From Armatimonadota bacterium (GTDB lineage: Bacteria; Armatimonadota; Zipacnadia; Zipacnadales; JABUFB01): DNA of 11,860 nucleotides. The position numbers were made by a program, and so were the translations under genes. The stretch spans positions 1-11,860 of the forward strand of contig JAGPGE010000092.1 in NCBI GenBank assembly GCA_018056145.1. The letters are read 5' to 3'. Positions 1-6,096 of the stretch are shown one piece after another (position 1 is the first letter of the stretch; every line of letters starts with the position of its first letter). Under the pieces are notes generated by a model. That model was given only the letters and a program-made list of their open reading frames with translations. It was not told the DNA's origin and did no database searches.

Positions 1-398
1 TATAGTGCCTGGAGATCGGTCAGCTTCGCGTCCTGTCGCGCCAGGTCCGCAGGACTCACCCAGAACCCGCACCACTCGGTGGTCGGGTCATCCTGAGCCC
101 CGGCGCAGAGGGCGCCGTTCAGGTGGAAGATCCGGCGCTCGTCGGGGCCCATCCTCCCCCAGTCGCCTCCCGTGTGGTGGATGAACCGCCAGAAGGGGTT
201 CAGATCCACCCGCTTCTCACCGTCCATCGTCCAGCTCTCATCCCAGGGCGCTTCGAAATCGTGCAGCACCTGCAGAACCCGCTGGCCTGTCTCGCCGCCG
301 GTCTGCGCGGTCGAGTCCGTCCGGCAGCCAGCAAGCGCAATGAACAAACCGATAACCACAATCAGCCTCTGCACCACGGTCACCCCTCGCCTCTGCAT
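1..398 (-). CDS. lipoprotein, carbohydrate-binding-like module, 3' end cut by window edge
   Basis: The reading frame runs minus-strand from ATG 398 off the left edge (132 codons visible, no stop). The N-terminus has an Arg-rich start, a hydrophobic stretch (LIVVIGLFIALAG) and a lipobox ending LAGC, with Cys at residue 25 if ATG 398 is used. That predicts lipid modification at the Cys and export. The mature part has a short polar linker and then VLHDFEAPWDESW, a start seen in many galactose-binding-like beta-sandwich modules, followed by Trp- and Phe-rich sequence (NPFWRF, EWCGFWV). The start is uncertain: ATG 398 has no clear Shine-Dalgarno, whereas GTG 377 follows GAGGGG at a good distance and would give a more typical lipoprotein signal of about 18 residues. 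The next gene upstream (466-1047) ends 67 bases away on the same strand and looks distantly similar (DF-initiated, both exported), so the two may be an operon. Function beyond surface binding cannot be told. Confidence 0.68.
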   Translation of the reverse strand, partial: MQRRGVTVVQRLIVVIGLFIALAGCRTDSTAQTGGETGQRVLQVLHDFEAPWDESWTMDGEKRVDLNPFWRFIHHTGGDWGRMGPDERRIFHLNGALCAGAQDDPTTEWCGFWVSPADLARQDAKLTDLQAL

Positions 399-465
399 AT
401 TGGAGTATGCGTCCACATCCGGTCTCCCGCTCATCTGCACCAGCGCCGATTCTCCACGAATACCT

Positions 466-1047
466 TCATCGGTCGAGCGCGATTTGGTCCACCAGTACCA
501 CCCCACGCCGGCCCGAGAGCAGGTCTGAGAAGACGAAAACGATCTCCTCAATGGCCGCCTTGTTGATCCTTCCCTTCATCTTCCCGTAGGGGATGGCCAC
601 GCGTTTCCAGCTATTGCTGCCCACTATGGTAGTTTTCGCAACGTGCAGTCCTCCCGCGGGATTGGTGGACTTGATCTCCACCGCGAACCTGCAGAGCCCC
701 TTCACCCACAACGAGATGCCGGTCGTGTCTTTCCCATCGAGGGTCGGCCACTTGCCGTCCGTTGCCATCGCCCCCAGCTTCATGAAAACGCCCGAGTAGT
801 GGGGGAAACCGGTGGTATCGTAGACCATCTTCAGACAGCGACCGTCCGGGCTTGCCAGGGCATCGGCCGCCGCGATCGAGGCGACCGTGCGGGAGTTCGT
901 GTTGTCGTACCACTCACCGACCAGACCATCCCAGAGCGTCACGAGTTTGCCTTTGTCAAAGTCAGCGATGCGCATGGGGGGGCCTTCCGCGAGGGCCACC
1001 GATGACAGCAACGCCATCATCATCACAGTGAGCAAAGCGGTCTTCAC
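466..1047 (-). CDS. secreted single-domain carbohydrate-binding-like protein
   Basis: This is a 193-residue protein starting at GTG 1047, preceded by AAGGAG at about 9-10 bases. The frame stays open up to 1239, but those extra 64 residues have no hydrophobic or domain character and would bury the signal peptide, so I reject the longer start. Residues 1-20 form a classical signal peptide (Lys, then ALLTVMMMALLSSVALA, cleavage before EGPP). The mature part begins RIADFDKG and is rich in beta-strand patterns with Trp and Tyr (LWDGLVGEWYDN, ISLWVKG, WKRVAIPYGKMKG), and ends with the VLVDQIALDR strand typical of CIA30- or CBM-like jelly rolls. It has no catalytic domain, so binding to a polysaccharide or cell-surface glycan is the inference. 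It lies upstream of the lipoprotein gene on the same strand and downstream of the solute-binding/winged-helix gene. Confidence 0.75.
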   Translation of the reverse strand: MKTALLTVMMMALLSSVALAEGPPMRIADFDKGKLVTLWDGLVGEWYDNTNSRTVASIAAADALASPDGRCLKMVYDTTGFPHYSGVFMKLGAMATDGKWPTLDGKDTTGISLWVKGLCRFAVEIKSTNPAGGLHVAKTTIVGSNSWKRVAIPYGKMKGRINKAAIEEIVFVFSDLLSGRRGVVLVDQIALDR

Positions 1048-1130
1048 AGGGACCAGCTCCTTCCGCGCACGGAGCGCAAAATTGGTATGCGATGAGTGTA
1101 CCTGAGCGTCGTTACCCCGGCGGGGGAAAC

Positions 1131-1159
1131 GGCATGGAACCCAGCGCATGCCATGTTCC
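1131..1159. promoter_or_regulatory. overlapping inverted repeats upstream of the secreted-protein gene
   Basis: In the 194-base gap between the secreted-protein start (1047) and the preceding gene's stop (1242) there are two interleaved inverted repeats: GGCATG (1131-1136) with CATGCC (1147-1152), and GGAAC (1136-1140) with GTTCC (1155-1159). The GGAAC half-site also occurs in the operator-like region at 2979-3015. This could be a regulator site for the secreted-protein operon, but the arms are short and the spacing differs by one base from the other locus. I found no convincing -35/-10 pair here. The rest of the gap shows nothing else recognisable. Confidence 0.25.
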
Positions 1160-1241
1160 GCTCCAGTTCTGCCTTTAAGAAGTGGCTTCACGGGTACGCT
1201 GCCCGCCGCCCGGGCCGATGCAAGGCCACGTTGGTTCATGC

Positions 1242-2933
1242 TCAGCGCACGGCCGCTCGCACGGCCCTTTCATACCCGCTCAGCAGCGCCGCGCTCGCAG
1301 TACCTGCCGGGACGAGAATACAGAGCTTCAGCCCAGGGGAGATGGCGTAGTGACGCCGGCCCTTGGAATGGCTGAGAACACGCTCCGGCAGATCGTCTCG
1401 CATGTGCCCGAGCTGGCGCGCAACAGTCGCCCTCGCAGACGCGCGGACCGCAGGGGGCACGACAGGATCGGCACCATCGGACACCCAGTAGCTGTAGGGA
1501 TCGACCAGCACGCCGCTGTCCGCCCCGGACGGGCACATGGCAAGCGCCAGCAGCAGGCCAAGCAACGCAGGCTGCAGCGGGACCTTGAGAACGCCGGCTT
1601 TATCCCTTAGCAGGACGAGGGGAAAGCGTTTGGCACCGCTGATGACAAGGTCACATTCCCGGGCGTCCATGAGCTCCCGGGCGGACGCAACCCAGTCGTC
1701 CTCATCTCGCAGCGGATCCGATACGGGGGCAATCATGGCCTGAGTCAGGGAGAGGGCGTACTCGATCCGCGCCTGCAGATCCTCCATGACCTGCACTATG
1801 ATGTCTCTGTCTCGGGCCGCGATTGCCTCGAGGATGGAGGCGCTGATCACGTGCTCCATTTCGAATGCGCCCGGAACCTGCGGCGTGACGCCCGTACCGA
1901 ACCTCGCCCCCAGGAAGAACGGCCAGACGTTGGGATCCTCACGGTACATCGCGGCAAGGGCCTCTTTGTGAGCAGGCATGAACCGGAGAACGCGAGCCAT
2001 CTCCGCAATGCAATCCGCGTCGAGAAGCCAATCGAGCAGGAGGTCGCGTATCCTCCTTGTCTTCTCAGGCGACCTGTCTGTCTTGCTCACCACGCCGACG
2101 CAGGTTCCCCCGGCGAAGATCACCGGTTGGTGGTCAGGAGGCGGGAGATACGGCACTGCGTCGCACTTCCGGTGCCCGCCGGAAAGCAGCGTCTTGTAAG
2201 TCAGCGGCGCCACAGCCACAAGGCCATCGCGCACATCGGACGTGATATGACCGCGTGATGTCCCCCACACAGCCAGCCCTGTCGCGAACAGTTCGGCGAT
2301 GTGTACGAGAGCCTCAACCGTGCTCTCGCTGGCGAACTGCGGTCGACCATCCTCATCCCAGAACCTGCCCCCAAACATCGCGACGAGTGGGAGTACATCC
2401 TGGCACGGCCTGTCAGCAGGGGCTTTGGACAGGACAAGCGGCCTCGTCATGTGCGTGCGCGCGTCTTGGAGGAGAAGCCGGAAGGCTGCCAGATCCGTGA
2501 AGAAGCGACCCGTTACCCAACCCGATTTCTCAGCTCTGCGCGCGGCCTGTGCGGAGGCCACCAGGCAGCGAACGTCGAGGGTGAAGGGAAGAGCCAACGC
2601 TCGGCCGGGGACGGCTTTCGACTGAAACAGGCGCATTACGGCCGGATCAAAGCTTTCCGCAATGGTGTTCGGCGAGACGATGGCCGAGACATCCTCCAGA
2701 TGGTCGGCCAGATCGGGGACCCAACTGCTGCCCATCTCGATGAGGTCTGGGGCATTCGCACCACTGAGCTGCGTCTTGATCTCTTCGAGGGGCGTATCCC
2801 ACGGGTAGTCCCGCAGCAGCCACGTCTCTTCGTCGTGCTCCGCAGTACCCGCGGTACCATCGATTTCCAGGCGGGCCGGGAAAGCATCCGCGAGTCGCCC
2901 CGTCTCGTGGATGGTGAGCATGGACAGTCTCAT
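1242..2933 (-). CDS. solute-binding-protein fold fused to C-terminal winged-helix-like domain (putative sugar-sensing regulator)
   Basis: The product has 563 residues. It starts at ATG 2933 behind AGGAGG about 10 bases upstream. There is no signal peptide or lipobox, so it should be cytoplasmic. Residues ~45-395 read like a family-1 extracellular solute-binding protein: GANAPDLIEMGSSWVPDL (59-76), ALPFTLDVRCLV (114-125), PLVAMFGGRFWDEDGRPQF (182-200), VRDGLVAVAPLTYK (234-247) and the hinge-region segment RFMPAHKEALAAM (317-329). Residues ~435-545 differ: a short beta-start, LLGLLLALA, VDPYSYWVSDG, then RASARATVARQLGHMRDDLPERVL and a hairpin GRRHYAISP. That pattern resembles the OmpR/SARP-type winged helix. 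The combination suggests a one-component regulator in which the periplasmic-binding fold senses a sugar or similar ligand and the C-terminus binds DNA. It is divergent from the ClpX-like gene, which makes that gene and its own promoter the obvious targets. The solute-binding fold is fairly sure; the winged helix is an inference from pattern alone. Confidence 0.78.
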   Translation of the reverse strand: MRLSMLTIHETGRLADAFPARLEIDGTAGTAEHDEETWLLRDYPWDTPLEEIKTQLSGANAPDLIEMGSSWVPDLADHLEDVSAIVSPNTIAESFDPAVMRLFQSKAVPGRALALPFTLDVRCLVASAQAARRAEKSGWVTGRFFTDLAAFRLLLQDARTHMTRPLVLSKAPADRPCQDVLPLVAMFGGRFWDEDGRPQFASESTVEALVHIAELFATGLAVWGTSRGHITSDVRDGLVAVAPLTYKTLLSGGHRKCDAVPYLPPPDHQPVIFAGGTCVGVVSKTDRSPEKTRRIRDLLLDWLLDADCIAEMARVLRFMPAHKEALAAMYREDPNVWPFFLGARFGTGVTPQVPGAFEMEHVISASILEAIAARDRDIIVQVMEDLQARIEYALSLTQAMIAPVSDPLRDEDDWVASARELMDARECDLVISGAKRFPLVLLRDKAGVLKVPLQPALLGLLLALAMCPSGADSGVLVDPYSYWVSDGADPVVPPAVRASARATVARQLGHMRDDLPERVLSHSKGRRHYAISPGLKLCILVPAGTASAALLSGYERAVRAAVR

Positions 2934-2978
2934 CCCGACGAACCCTCCTCACAGGCCGACTCGCTCCCGGATGACGGA

Positions 2979-3015
2979 CGGAACAGCCGGTCATTATCTG
3001 TTCCGGTACCGTTCC
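2979..3015. promoter_or_regulatory. operator-like repeats in the divergent intergenic region, overlapping a possible minus-strand -10
   Basis: CGGAACAG (2979-2986) and CTGTTCCG (2998-3005) form a perfect 8-bp inverted repeat with an 11-base spacer. A third half-site, CCGTTCC (3009-3015), repeats CTGTTCC (2998-3004) exactly 11 bases further on, so it would lie on the same DNA face. The spacer contains GATAAT read on the minus strand (2993-2998), a plausible -10 for the solute-binding/winged-helix gene that begins 60 bases downstream at 2933. No good -35 sits 16-18 bases upstream of it, as expected for an activator- or repressor-controlled promoter. I could not pick a convincing promoter for the plus-strand gene in 3016-3124. 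The DNA sequence is direct observation; the binding protein is inference. Confidence 0.5.
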
Positions 3016-3124
3016 ACGTCCGCGGGCGGTTCTCCCCCCAGATTTCCAGGAAAACCCGACGCGGACCGGGGTTTACTGGTTGTGTGAGCACTGCTGACAG
3101 GAAGGACGTCCTCGGAGGCACGAC

Positions 3125-4369
3125 ATGGGCATCCCGGCGACCGCGACGAATACGCCAGCACCCGATGGGAACGAGGCCGCACGCTTCCGCCGCGTCATGG
3201 AGTTCGACCTCAAGCCCATGGACATCGCGGCGAAGCTGCGCGAAACCGTACTGGGGCAGGATCATGCCTGCCGGGCGCTCGCGGTTCGCCTGCGGCAGCA
3301 CATCCTTCGAGTCAGGGAGATGGACTTCACCGGGGCCTCGTCGAACAGCCAACGGCTCCCCGCCCCCGACGGTGGGGTGCTGCTTCTCGGCCCCACCGGC
3401 TGCGGCAAGACGCATCTGCTGCGCACGCTCGCAGAGCTTTCATCTCTCGTCTGCCACATCGAAGACGCCACCAACCTCACCGAGACCGGCTATATTGGCA
3501 GGGATGTGAGTGATGTAGCCACTGCTGTGTTCCGGGCAGCCGGCGGCCATATGCCCCTGGCCACCACTGCCATGCTCTTTGTGGACGAGGTCGACAAGCT
3601 CCGCAGCCGCCCGGATGGCAACGGCAAGGACATCACCGGAGAGGGCGTACAGCGGAGCCTGCTTTGCCTGCTGGGTGGGGCCGAGATCCCATTCAGCGTG
3701 GATGGACGCAGCAGAGGTCGGGACTCGGGTTTCCGCACGGACGGGCTCTTCATCACCCTGGCGGGAGCTTTCTCCGGGCTGGACCAGTTGATCGCCCGGC
3801 GATTGGGACGCCGCGGCCCGAGCTTCGGTTTCGGGCGCAGCACGGTGCAGAACGATCGTGACCGGCGACAGGGCGAACTGCTGAACGAAGTCACCGCGGA
3901 GGACCTGATCGACTACGGATTCATGCCCGAACTGGTGGGGCGAATCGGTGAGTTCGTGATCATCCAGCCCCTTGACACCGAGGCAATGAAAGCCGTCTTG
4001 TTGCATGAGCACGGCCCGCTGGAGGCTACCAGGAGGATCGCTGCCGCGGAAGGTTTCGGAATCGAGCTGACCGGCGAACTCGTGGCGCTCATCGCCAGGC
4101 AGGCCGTGGATTCCGGCCAGGGCGCCCGGGTTCTCAAGCGCATCGTGTCCCAGGTCACGCGCCGGGCGCTGTTCGAGATGCCCAGCCGGGTCATGACCAG
4201 GAGCACTCCGGTGGCGGTCCTGGGGGTGAGTGCGCTGGAGGATGGCAGCTACGAGGTCAAGAGAAGATCCGTAGGACGGCGGTGCAAGAAGACGGACGAA
4301 GTGGCAGGTGCCGTGACGGCAGGCGCGGCGCGGGATGGCAACAAGCTCTGCGAACCTTCTGCTGCGTAG
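3125..4369 (+). CDS. ClpX-like AAA+ unfoldase without the zinc-binding domain
   Basis: The product has 414 residues. ATG 3125 is preceded by GGAGG with a 6-base spacer. The body follows ClpX closely: VLGQDHA near 42-48, Walker A GPTGCGKT (89-96), ATNLTETGYIG (115-125) matching the ClpX ATTLTEAGYVG stretch with its pore-1 loop, Walker B LFVDE (151-155), GEGVQRSLL (172-180), GLFITLAGAFSGLDQLI (207-223), EDLIDYGFMPELVGRIGE (259-276) with the likely arginine finger R273, and GARVLKRI (333-340) with sensor-2 R335. Differences from ClpX: no N-terminal four-Cys zinc-binding domain, the RKH pore-2 loop replaced by DGRSRGRDSG (193-202), and the ClpP-docking IGF loop reading FGF (234-236). The last ~35 residues are basic, then Ala/Gly-rich, with no recognised domain. 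It probably unfolds or remodels a specific protein, with or without ClpP; no clpP is in the window. It is divergent from the solute-binding/winged-helix gene and converges on the helicase remnant, 4 bases away. Confidence 0.9.
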   Translation: MGIPATATNTPAPDGNEAARFRRVMEFDLKPMDIAAKLRETVLGQDHACRALAVRLRQHILRVREMDFTGASSNSQRLPAPDGGVLLLGPTGCGKTHLLRTLAELSSLVCHIEDATNLTETGYIGRDVSDVATAVFRAAGGHMPLATTAMLFVDEVDKLRSRPDGNGKDITGEGVQRSLLCLLGGAEIPFSVDGRSRGRDSGFRTDGLFITLAGAFSGLDQLIARRLGRRGPSFGFGRSTVQNDRDRRQGELLNEVTAEDLIDYGFMPELVGRIGEFVIIQPLDTEAMKAVLLHEHGPLEATRRIAAAEGFGIELTGELVALIARQAVDSGQGARVLKRIVSQVTRRALFEMPSRVMTRSTPVAVLGVSALEDGSYEVKRRSVGRRCKKTDEVAGAVTAGAARDGNKLCEPSAA

Positions 4370-4373
4370 CAGG

Positions 4374-5326
4374 TCACGGGACACTATGACCAGCAAGTGC
4401 GGTCTCGTCGTCCAACGCATTGGCCGCAATCGCAACCACGCGCCGACCCAACACCTGCAGTTCCGCGCGGATAATCGCATCCTTCACCTGCCGGGTCGGG
4501 TTACCGTGGATCCTGGGGGACATTCCGTCGATGTGCACGGCCACTTTTTCCGCCGGGGAAGGGATCGTACAGGGCGAACTCGCAGGTACCGGGGTCTCGT
4601 CGCTCCTGCTGGGTGGGGTGGAACTGCGCGTCGCGCAGCGGATCGACTCTGGCTGTCCTTGCGGCTGTAGCACTCCTCGAAGGGCAGCGGAAGCTCCCTG
4701 TGCCCCTGCTCATGGGCATCCAGTTCGGCCTGGGTTAAGGCCCGCGGCTGGGTGAGTTGCAACAGTCCCGAGGGCGTCTCGGTGGGGGTCTCGCCGGTGT
4801 ACCTCCCGAAGGTGATGCCCGCGCCCGCAAGCAGATGGCGCAGGCGGCCAAGCTGGTCGTTCACCAGCGCGTTCATCGGGTACACCAGCACCGCAACCAC
4901 GCCCGGCTCCGCATTGGCGTCGCGCAGGTGCAGGCAGTGGTCGATGATCGGCAGCAGGAAGGACTCCGTCCTGCCCGAACCCGTCCCGGTGGCGACCACC
5001 GTGTGGTACCCGCCCTTGATGGACCGCAGAGCCAGTTCCTGGTGCTTGCGCAGTTCCTCGATGGGCTTGAACGCGCCGGGCGGGGCGGGGTGCAGGCCAA
5101 GGTCGCCGTCAGCCAGCGAATCCGCCAGCCGCGGGCCGTCCTCGAAGGGCCGGTTGAGCTGAATATAGGGCCCCTTGACCAGCATCCGCTCCCCGGTGGC
5201 CGGGGCAAGCACACGCACGCGGACCTGCTCCTCGATGCGCTTGTCCGCAATCGGGAAGTAGGTTAGCAGGTAACGCGTGAACTGCTCGAGGACGTCTTCG
5301 CCGAACTGGATGGGGTTGAGTGACAA
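4374..5326 (-). pseudogene. DEAD/DEAH-type helicase remnant with internal deletion and frameshifts
   Basis: The gene starts at TTG 5326 behind a G-rich Shine-Dalgarno (AGGGGGG). The first ~226 codons match the N-terminus of the large DEAD/DEAH helicases that carry DUF1998-type C-termini and are common in BREX and DISARM-like defence loci: LNPIQFGEDVLEQF, LVKGPYIQLNRPF (49-61), RKHQELALRSI (93-103), Walker A GTGSGRT (114-120), VLVYPMNALVNDQLGRLR (147-163) and RYTGETP (175-181). Normal members continue with a DE-box motif and ~1,000 or more further residues; here none follow. At about 4640-4655 the frame changes and a C-terminal segment begins (frame of 4719: RDPGTCEFALY). At 4566 one extra G moves it again, into a frame that reads KVAVHIDGMSPRIHGNPTRQ and ends at TGA 4374. 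The N-terminal frame itself stays open to 4484 as nonsense. Walker A Lys is Arg119 (AGG). The product cannot be an active helicase. It lies 37 bases downstream of vapC and was presumably an accessory gene of the BREX block. Confidence 0.82.
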
Positions 5327-5363
5327 CGGGGATCCCCCCTGTGCGCATTGCCCGATGTGGCAA

Positions 5364-5747
5364 TCAGGCTTCCGGCGGCTCTGTCGCGATGTACTTCACG
5401 CCCGGCAGGTCACGGAAGTCCGCGTCCGACGTCACCAGCGTGGCCTCGAAGCTCTGCGCCGTGGCGTACACGATGGCATCCGCCATCGCCAGGCCGTGCT
5501 CCAGACTCAAGGCCGCCGCTGACAGCGCGATCCTCTCGTCCAGCGGGGCCACGTGCCCCTCCTGCAGCCGCGCTGCAACAGGCCCCACCGCATCGTCGGA
5601 CACCGCCCGCTGGATGAACTTGCACACCTCGTAGATCACAATCGTGGGCACCAGCAGGTCTTCGGCGGACAGATGCTCCTGGTACGCGTCCGCCAGCGGG
5701 CCATCGGTGAGATGCTGGATCCAGCCCGATGAATCAACCAGTATCAC
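5364..5747 (-). CDS. vapC: PIN-domain ribonuclease toxin VapC
   Basis: The 127-residue protein is a typical VapC length. PIN-domain acidic residues are visible: D5 in LVDSSGW, E40 in IYEV, D90 in MADAIVYATA and D108/D110 in TSDADF. These would bind Mg2+ for RNA cleavage (known VapC targets are tRNA or rRNA; the target here is unknown). The start is GTG 5747; its GTGA overlaps the vapB stop by 4 bases, the usual coupling of antitoxin and toxin. All the active-site acids are intact, so the toxin looks functional. It sits inside the defence block between brxL and the helicase remnant. Confidence 0.93.
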   Translation of the reverse strand: MILVDSSGWIQHLTDGPLADAYQEHLSAEDLLVPTIVIYEVCKFIQRAVSDDAVGPVAARLQEGHVAPLDERIALSAAALSLEHGLAMADAIVYATAQSFEATLVTSDADFRDLPGVKYIATEPPEA

Positions 5748-5953
5748 AGGCGGTCCACCTTTTCCCGCAGGCCGGAAGTGTCTGCCCCGCGCGCGAAGCC
5801 CCGCAGTTCCTCGAGCGTCGGCACGGGCACCAGCGAGATCACGTTCCCGCGCACGATCACCGCCAGTTTCTGCCCCGGCTTCAGGCGCAGGCGTTCCCGC
5901 ACCTCTTTAGGGATGACCACCTGGTACTTGCTGGAAATCGTGGTGTGAGCCAT
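5744..5953 (-). CDS. vapB: AbrB/SpoVT-fold antitoxin VapB
   Basis: This is a 69-residue antitoxin. Residues 4-46 form the swapped-hairpin AbrB DNA-binding fold: TTISSKYQVVIPKEVRERL followed by LKPGQKLAVIVRGNVISL. The acidic/basic tail (TLEELRGFARGAD, then LREKVDRL) is the part expected to wrap VapC and block its active site. I chose ATG 5953 (MAHTTISSKYQ), which has GGTGG about 6 bases upstream; GTG 5962 in the same frame would add only three residues and has no better ribosome site. The 3' end overlaps vapC by 4 bases. VapB proteins usually repress their own promoter with VapC, and a palindrome lies at that promoter (6012-6022). Confidence 0.9.
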   Translation of the reverse strand: MAHTTISSKYQVVIPKEVRERLRLKPGQKLAVIVRGNVISLVPVPTLEELRGFARGADTSGLREKVDRL

Positions 5954-5991
5954 TCTGACCACCGTAAGTCGGAGAAGGTATCGATGCTGCT

Positions 5992-6020
5992 ATTATCTTA
6001 CCCCGCTGCCGGGTTGTCAA
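5992..6020 (-). promoter_or_regulatory. sigma70-type promoter of vapBC
   Basis: On the minus strand, TTGACA (6015-6020, perfect consensus) is followed after exactly 17 bases by GATAAT (5992-5997, 5 of 6 to consensus). The expected transcript start is near 5985, giving a leader of roughly 30 bases to ATG 5953. The site lies in the 143-base gap after the brxL stop, so vapBC, and the helicase remnant behind it, can be transcribed independently of the BREX genes. The rest of the gap (6023-6096) shows only a weak 5-bp stem, GAGGG/CCCTC. Confidence 0.75.
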
Positions 6021-6022
6021 CC
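6012..6022. promoter_or_regulatory. palindrome over the vapBC -35 (candidate VapB operator)
   Basis: GGTTG and CAACC flank a single central base, a perfect 5-bp inverted repeat that covers the whole -35 hexamer of the vapBC promoter. AbrB-fold antitoxins typically bind short palindromes at their own promoter, so a bound VapB-VapC complex would exclude RNA polymerase. The location is suggestive; binding is inferred. Confidence 0.4.
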
Positions 6023-6096
6023 ATCCCGGGGGAGGGCACGATACTCCCTCTGTTCCTGATCCATCGCGTTGGGATCCCGCGGTGGTTCCGTGCCCC

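Noticed and set aside
1048..1239. N-terminal extension of the secreted-protein gene up to 1239
   Set aside because: The extra 64 residues would place the signal peptide internally; GTG 1047 has a good Shine-Dalgarno and gives a standard signal sequence.
2301..3509. Plus-strand open frame of 402 codons running into the ClpX-like gene
   Set aside because: It overlaps the solute-binding/winged-helix gene antisense and the ClpX-like gene out of frame; it has no motif and crosses the divergent promoter region.
4359..4372. CTGCT-GCGT-AGCAG hairpin at the end of the ClpX-like gene as a terminator
   Set aside because: It has only five base pairs, overlaps the stop codon and has no T-run on either strand.
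3440..4480. Minus-strand open frame of 346 codons opposite the ClpX-like gene
   Set aside because: The plus strand carries every ClpX motif in order; the antisense translation is motif-free.
4374..5326. Helicase remnant as a complete, functional 280-residue protein
   Set aside because: The frame after about codon 226 is nonsense, while the true C-terminus continues in the two other frames; the DE-box and all later helicase motifs are missing.
5327..5337. GGGGATCCCC palindrome ahead of the helicase remnant
   Set aside because: It overlaps the G-rich ribosome site and is probably chance; there is no second element to suggest an operator or attachment site.
6032..6053. GAGGG/CCCTC stem after brxL as a terminator
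   Set aside because: It is a short stem with a long loop and no T-tract; it may be chance.
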